In this document: positions 60,355 to 64,000 of the stretch, piece after piece | Numbering within the stretch: the first letter of the stretch is position 1 | Layout of the letters: the number at the start of each line of letters is the position of its first letter | NCBI RefSeq assembly: GCF_900637055.1 | Contig: NZ_LR134338.1 | Coordinates: forward strand, 1,094,501 to 1,158,500 | Direction: 5' to 3' | Source of the DNA: Brevibacillus brevis | GTDB taxonomy: Bacteria > Bacillota > Bacilli > Brevibacillales > Brevibacillaceae | Length of the DNA stretch: 64,000 bases | Translations under genes and position numbers: made by a program | Notes under the pieces: generated by a model | Told to the model about the DNA's origin: nothing | What the model saw: only the letters and a program-made list of their open reading frames with translations | Databases searched by the model: none

Positions 60355-61215
60355 GTGGAGATCAATGATTTGAAAATATTTCAGATGGTTGCCACTTTGG
60401 GTAGCGTGAGCAAGACCGCAGCCGAGCTGAGCTACGTTCAGTCGAATGTGACGGCGCGGATCAAGCTGCTGGAAAAAGAGCTGGGGACACCTTTGTTTTA
60501 TCGCAACAAGCGAGGCATGACCTTAAATACAGAAGGGAAGCGCCTGCTTGAATATTCGCGAGAGATCATCGCCAAATTCGAAGAAATGCAAAAGTACTTT
60601 CATCGGGCGTCTGAGCCGTCCGGGGTGTTGGAAGTCGGGATGGTTGAGACGATTAATGGCCTTCCGGGGTTGTTATCCTCGTATTGCAGCCAGTATCCCC
60701 ATGTCGATATTTCACTCAAGGCTGGGGTAACGGAGAATTTGCTGCAAAAAGTGCTGGATCTCGCGCTGGATGGAGCGTTCGTGAGTGGACCGATCAACCA
60801 TCCTTTGATCGAGCAGGAGCAAGTGTTTCAAGAGGAGCTGGTGTTGGTAACGAAAAACAGTTCCTTCACTGCCAGTGATATCACAGGGAAAGCTCTTTTG
60901 CTCTACAAAAAGGGGTGCGGGTATCGGGAACGGTTAGAGACCTGGATGAAGGTAGAGGGCTTGATTCCGAAAAAAGTGATGGAGTTCGGAACGTTTGAGA
61001 CCATTATCGGGGGCGTAGCAGCGGGGATTGGCATTACCATTTTGCCGAAGTCGGCAGTACACCACTTGGTCGAGAGCGGAACGGTTCATATCCATCGCAT
61101 CCCGGAGCCTTATCATGAGGTGACAACCGTTTTTATTCGCCGAAAAGATTCATTTGTAACGAACACGATGCAAGCGTTTCTGAACGAAATCCGGTTGCAG
61201 AAAACGAAAGCGTAA
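60355..61215 (+). CDS. LysR-family transcriptional regulator
   Basis: 286 residues from GTG 60355 after AAAGGAGGGAG. N-terminal HTH (about 2-60; GSVSKTAAELSYVQSNVTARIKLLE) and substrate-binding domain (about 85-285). Resembles the YtlI/CysL-type group in size. Probably controls the divergent EamA transporter; the intergenic DNA is AT-rich with ATGAT/ATCAT dyads suited to LysR binding. Confidence 0.87.
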   Translation: MEINDLKIFQMVATLGSVSKTAAELSYVQSNVTARIKLLEKELGTPLFYRNKRGMTLNTEGKRLLEYSREIIAKFEEMQKYFHRASEPSGVLEVGMVETINGLPGLLSSYCSQYPHVDISLKAGVTENLLQKVLDLALDGAFVSGPINHPLIEQEQVFQEELVLVTKNSSFTASDITGKALLLYKKGCGYRERLETWMKVEGLIPKKVMEFGTFETIIGGVAAGIGITILPKSAVHHLVESGTVHIHRIPEPYHEVTTVFIRRKDSFVTNTMQAFLNEIRLQKTKA

Positions 61216-61322
61216 GTGATGCAAATTACTCCTTCCATCGATGAGAAAAATATGGTAAATTTTATTTCAGAACAAACGTTCTGTCTTTGGCTGTGCAGAA
61301 GAAGGAGGGAGCGGCTCGATTG

Positions 61323-62102
61323 ATGGACAGGTATACGGAAATTGACGAAGTGATTGCTTATATACATCGGCATTTAGACGAGCCTTTACCACTTTCCCGG
61401 CTGGCGAATCATGTTGCGTATAGTCAGTATCATTTTGCGCGGATTTTTAAAGAAAGAATCGGGCTCCCGCCACTTTATTACGTATCGACCATGCGACTCC
61501 AAAGGGCAAAGGATTTACTGCTACGCACGAATATGAGTGTTCGCGACATCGGTCTGGAAATTGGTCAGCAGAGCTTGGGGACGTTCTCCACCCGTTTTAC
61601 AGAGCGTGTCGGGGTATCGCCTAGCGAATTTCGAGAAACGGCGCAGCTAGCGGAAGACCGCCTCCGTTCCTTGCAGCAGCTGACAGAGTGGACCCGGTTA
61701 CATCCGGCCCCCGAGCGACCGATGACCATTGCAGGAACAATCGAGTCCACAGAGCCTTTTCAAGGCGTCATTTTGATTGGATTGTTTGCCAAGCCGATTC
61801 CAGAAGGTCTTCCTTTATACGGAACATTGCTGCCCTCACTAGGCAATTTTTGTTTTACCAATGTCAAGCCGGGCACGTATTACTTGATGGCGACGTCTGT
61901 TGCCTGGGGCATGCAGGCGATGGATTTTCTCTTGCCGTACGAGACATTGCGCACACGATCCAAGAAACCAATCATTGTCACACCAACTACGATCGTCCCT
62001 CATCAGCAAGTTACTCTTCATGTGCCTCATCCGGACGACCCTCCCATCTTGATTTCTCTTTCTTTGCTCATGAACAGATTCATTCAGCGGCTTCCTCAAT
62101 AA
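61323..62102 (+). CDS. AraC-family regulator with GyrI-less C-terminal domain
   Basis: 259 residues from ATG 61323; an in-frame TTG at 61320 has better spacing to AAGGAGGG. The AraC HTH pair is N-terminal (about 5-105; LSRLANHVAYSQYHFARIFKERIG, then SVRDIGLEIGQQSLGTFSTRF), followed by a C-terminal beta domain (about 135-255) of unknown ligand. The N-terminal HTH order is that of Rob/SoxS-like and transport-linked AraC proteins. Confidence 0.82.
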   Translation: MDRYTEIDEVIAYIHRHLDEPLPLSRLANHVAYSQYHFARIFKERIGLPPLYYVSTMRLQRAKDLLLRTNMSVRDIGLEIGQQSLGTFSTRFTERVGVSPSEFRETAQLAEDRLRSLQQLTEWTRLHPAPERPMTIAGTIESTEPFQGVILIGLFAKPIPEGLPLYGTLLPSLGNFCFTNVKPGTYYLMATSVAWGMQAMDFLLPYETLRTRSKKPIIVTPTTIVPHQQVTLHVPHPDDPPILISLSLLMNRFIQRLPQ

Positions 62103-62123
62103 AAAAATAGTCTCTTGTTATTC

Positions 62124-62154
62124 GGCGGTCTTACGAATCATCGGACTGCCTTTT
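62124..62154 (+). terminator. Candidate terminator after the AraC gene
   Basis: GGCGGTC pairs with GACTGCC (one wobble), followed by TTTT. Confidence 0.5.
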
Positions 62155-62304
62155 CGTCATGGTCTGGTTAGAATGGAGCTTCTTGGGAAAGGCTACTATC
62201 ACAATAGTCGAACTTTTTTCTGCGAGCAGGATATTGGACGAAAAAGCGAAATGATAACTAGGCGCAAATATCATGCGCAAAAGAAAGGAAAGCAGGGAAC
62301 GAGA

Positions 62305-63498
62305 ATGTCAAAGCCTTACAAAAAAGTTTTTTGGGCAGCCGGTTTTGGCTGGATGTTCGATGCCATGGATGTTGCACTTTTATCTTTTATTATGGTGGCA
62401 TTACGACAGGAATGGGGTTTGACAGGGGAAGAGGCCGGGCTGCTAGGAACGGGCAATCTCGTCGGCATGGCGATTGGGGCGATTGCAGGTGGCTATTTGG
62501 CTGACCGGATTGGCCGCAAGCCAGTATTTTTGCTGACCTTGGTCTTGTTTGGCTTGGCGAGCTTTGCGAGCGCTTTCGCAACTGGTTTTGCAACCATGCT
62601 GCTGTTCCGCTTCCTGATGGGACTCGGCTTGGGTGCCGAGCTGCCAGTGGCCTCGACGCTGGTAAACGAGTTTGCGCCACCGGAGAAGCGAGGAAGTACG
62701 GTTGTGCTGTTGGAGAGCTTTTGGGCGGTCGGTTGGATCGCGGCGGCTGTCATAGCGTATTTCATCATTCCGGACTATGGCTGGCGCGTGGCTGTCATGA
62801 TCGGAGCGCTGCCTGTCGTGTACGCTTTGTTTGCCCGGAAGAGCATTCCTGAATCTCCGCAGTTTCAAAAGCAAGCCGAGAAGATTCCTGTTGCAAAGCT
62901 GTTGACGTCCCATCGCACAGAGACGATTACGCTGTGGGTTGTCTGGTTCGCAATTGCTTTCTCGTACTACGGCATGTTTTTATGGATGCCATCTGTTTTG
63001 GTCGACAAAGGCTTTACGATGATCAAAAGCTTCCAGTACGTACTGATCATGACGTTGGCCCAACTGCCAGGCTATTTCGCGGCAGCCTACCTCGTGGAAA
63101 AATGGGGACGGAAATGGACGCTGGCAACCTTCTTGTTCATGACCGGAGTGATGGCCTTTGCTTTTGGACAAAGCAGTGGCACCATGGAGCTGTTGGTGAC
63201 GGGAGCCTTCTTGTCCTTCTTCAATCTGGGGGCCTGGGGTGCTTTGTACGCGTACACGCCGGAAAATTATCCGACACCGCTGCGCGCTACCGGTTCTGGT
63301 ATGGCATCCGGCGTCGGAAGAATCGGCAGTATTATCGCGCCGTATCTCGTCGGTTACTACTCGTCGCATCATTACAGCTACACATTCATTTTTAGTATGT
63401 TTACCGCAGTGCTGATCGTGGGAACAATCGTCCTGCTCCTGTGCGGACGAGAAACAAAAGTCCTTGCTAATTCTGGCCCTCATACAGGCGAAGTATAG
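62305..63498 (+). CDS. MFS transporter, NiaP (YceI)-like
   Basis: 397 residues from ATG 62305 (GGGAACGAG upstream; the open frame runs 44 codons further left without a good site). Twelve helices, starting GFGWMFDAMDVALLSFIM and with the MFS loop motif GGYLADRIGRKP (about 63-74) and PEKRGS. This N-terminus and length match the niacin/aromatic-acid branch that contains B. subtilis NiaP. Niacin transport is a likely but unproven role. The end overlaps the convergent WYL gene by 32 bases. Confidence 0.75.
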   Translation: MSKPYKKVFWAAGFGWMFDAMDVALLSFIMVALRQEWGLTGEEAGLLGTGNLVGMAIGAIAGGYLADRIGRKPVFLLTLVLFGLASFASAFATGFATMLLFRFLMGLGLGAELPVASTLVNEFAPPEKRGSTVVLLESFWAVGWIAAAVIAYFIIPDYGWRVAVMIGALPVVYALFARKSIPESPQFQKQAEKIPVAKLLTSHRTETITLWVVWFAIAFSYYGMFLWMPSVLVDKGFTMIKSFQYVLIMTLAQLPGYFAAAYLVEKWGRKWTLATFLFMTGVMAFAFGQSSGTMELLVTGAFLSFFNLGAWGALYAYTPENYPTPLRATGSGMASGVGRIGSIIAPYLVGYYSSHHYSYTFIFSMFTAVLIVGTIVLLLCGRETKVLANSGPHTGEV

Positions 63499-64000
63499 CA
63501 TGCGCCTGCTCTGCGACCTCACGTTTCAGCTCTTGTGGCTCCAACACTTGAATGTGCGGGCCGAAGCTGAGCACCAGCGAACATGCTGACGCAAGTGTAT
63601 GAAATTCAACCTCTGCTTCCATCCAGTCGTCTGCTGCGGCTTGGGTGGAAGCTATTTTTATATAACGCTCCTGTTTTACAGCTGGCAACGTCTCTTTTTT
63701 GACGAGTAACCGCGCAGGATAACGTGGGAGGCTGGATTTGAAGTCCAAGGTGGATTGTTCCCAATAGGAAGCGAGATCGAAATCACTTGGGCGGATGAAG
63801 CCATCATCTAACAGCTGTGCATCCAAAAGTCGTGAAATCCGGTACGTCCGCATGTCCTCGTCCACTTTGGCGACCAAATACCAGATGCTGCGCTTGGCGA
63901 CGAGTCCGAACGGGCAGACAATGCGTTCAACTGTCACATCTTCGCGCATGTAACGAATGAACAGCTTGCGGGAAAGCCATACGGCATCTTGAACCACCGA
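63467..64000 (-). CDS. WYL-domain (YafY-like) regulator, N-terminal part outside window
   Basis: The frame is open to the right edge, so the 5' part with the HTH domain is missing. Visible are the WYL ligand-sensing core (RSIWYLVAKVDEDMRTYRISRLLDAQ) and a C-terminal WCX-type extension. Such proteins regulate stress or metabolic genes and often sense nucleic-acid or nucleotide ligands. Its 3' end overlaps the MFS gene. Confidence 0.78.
   Translation of the reverse strand, partial: SVVQDAVWLSRKLFIRYMREDVTVERIVCPFGLVAKRSIWYLVAKVDEDMRTYRISRLLDAQLLDDGFIRPSDFDLASYWEQSTLDFKSSLPRYPARLLVKKETLPAVKQERYIKIASTQAAADDWMEAEVEFHTLASACSLVLSFGPHIQVLEPQELKREVAEQAHAILRLYEGQN

Noticed and set aside
1..64000. CRISPR array, tRNA, rRNA or prophage
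   Set aside because: No regularly spaced repeats, no cloverleaf-like or rRNA-like stretches and no phage structural genes were seen; a dedicated RNA search was not possible.

Overview
The window looks like a chromosomal segment of a Gram-positive, endospore-forming member of the Bacillales, most likely Brevibacillus or a close relative. Support: a Bacillus-type Fnr with a C-terminal iron-sulfur ligand set, near-canonical AAGGAGG ribosome sites, frequent GTG/TTG starts, an LplJ-type lipoate ligase, a BcrC-like phosphatase, a yfiF/yfiY/yfiZ/yfhA-like iron cluster, DUF4183 proteins and roughly 50% GC. The genus is an inference. No rRNA, tRNA, CRISPR array or prophage was seen. No gene-free stretch exceeds 300 bases once starts are corrected.

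Layout. 1-550: end of a PAS-domain sensor. 573-6883: an anaerobic module with fnr divergent from an operon for a NarI-like cytochrome b, a molybdopterin oxidoreductase, a four-cluster ferredoxin subunit, a Tat-exported Rieske protein, two small proteins and a hemerythrin. A perfect FNR box sits 41.5 bp upstream of the predicted start of transcription. 7048-9364: two DUF4183 proteins, a BcrC-like phosphatase and an exported protein. 9497-17187: a MurNAc/muropeptide recycling operon (broken MurR-like regulator, ABC importer, double GNAT, NagZ, MurQ). 17236-19583: czcD and an IS3-family element sitting in the loop of the czcD terminator. 19640-28952: small metabolic and regulatory genes (DoxX, Crp-like, D-cysteine desulfhydrase, DinB, sugar kinase, AEC transporter, GNAT, PchR-like regulator). 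28992-34620: a cupin gene, an FHA plus winged-helix regulator and two class B penicillin-binding proteins; the cupin and PBP promoters share a 20-bp element. 34717-38753: AraC regulator and Fur-controlled siderophore uptake genes without an ATPase. 40319-47795: a translationally coupled seven-gene operon (KAS III, ATP-grasp, OleD-like reductase, metallo-hydrolase, adenylate-forming enzyme, GNAT-like protein, exporter) that looks like an undescribed biosynthetic pathway. 47781-55680: ArsR regulator, a collapsed DJ-1 gene, M23 lipoprotein, two-component system, chemoreceptor, lplJ. 55751-64000: a large repeat-bearing surface protein, GNAT, DMT exporter with LysR, AraC, a NiaP-like transporter and a WYL regulator cut by the window edge.

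Main points of interest: the composition and FNR control of the molybdoenzyme complex, the FabH/ATP-grasp/adenylate-forming operon, the shared box around the FHA regulator and PBPs, two genes collapsed by internal deletions (MurR-like and DJ-1-like), and the IS whose left end can hide its own ribosome site.
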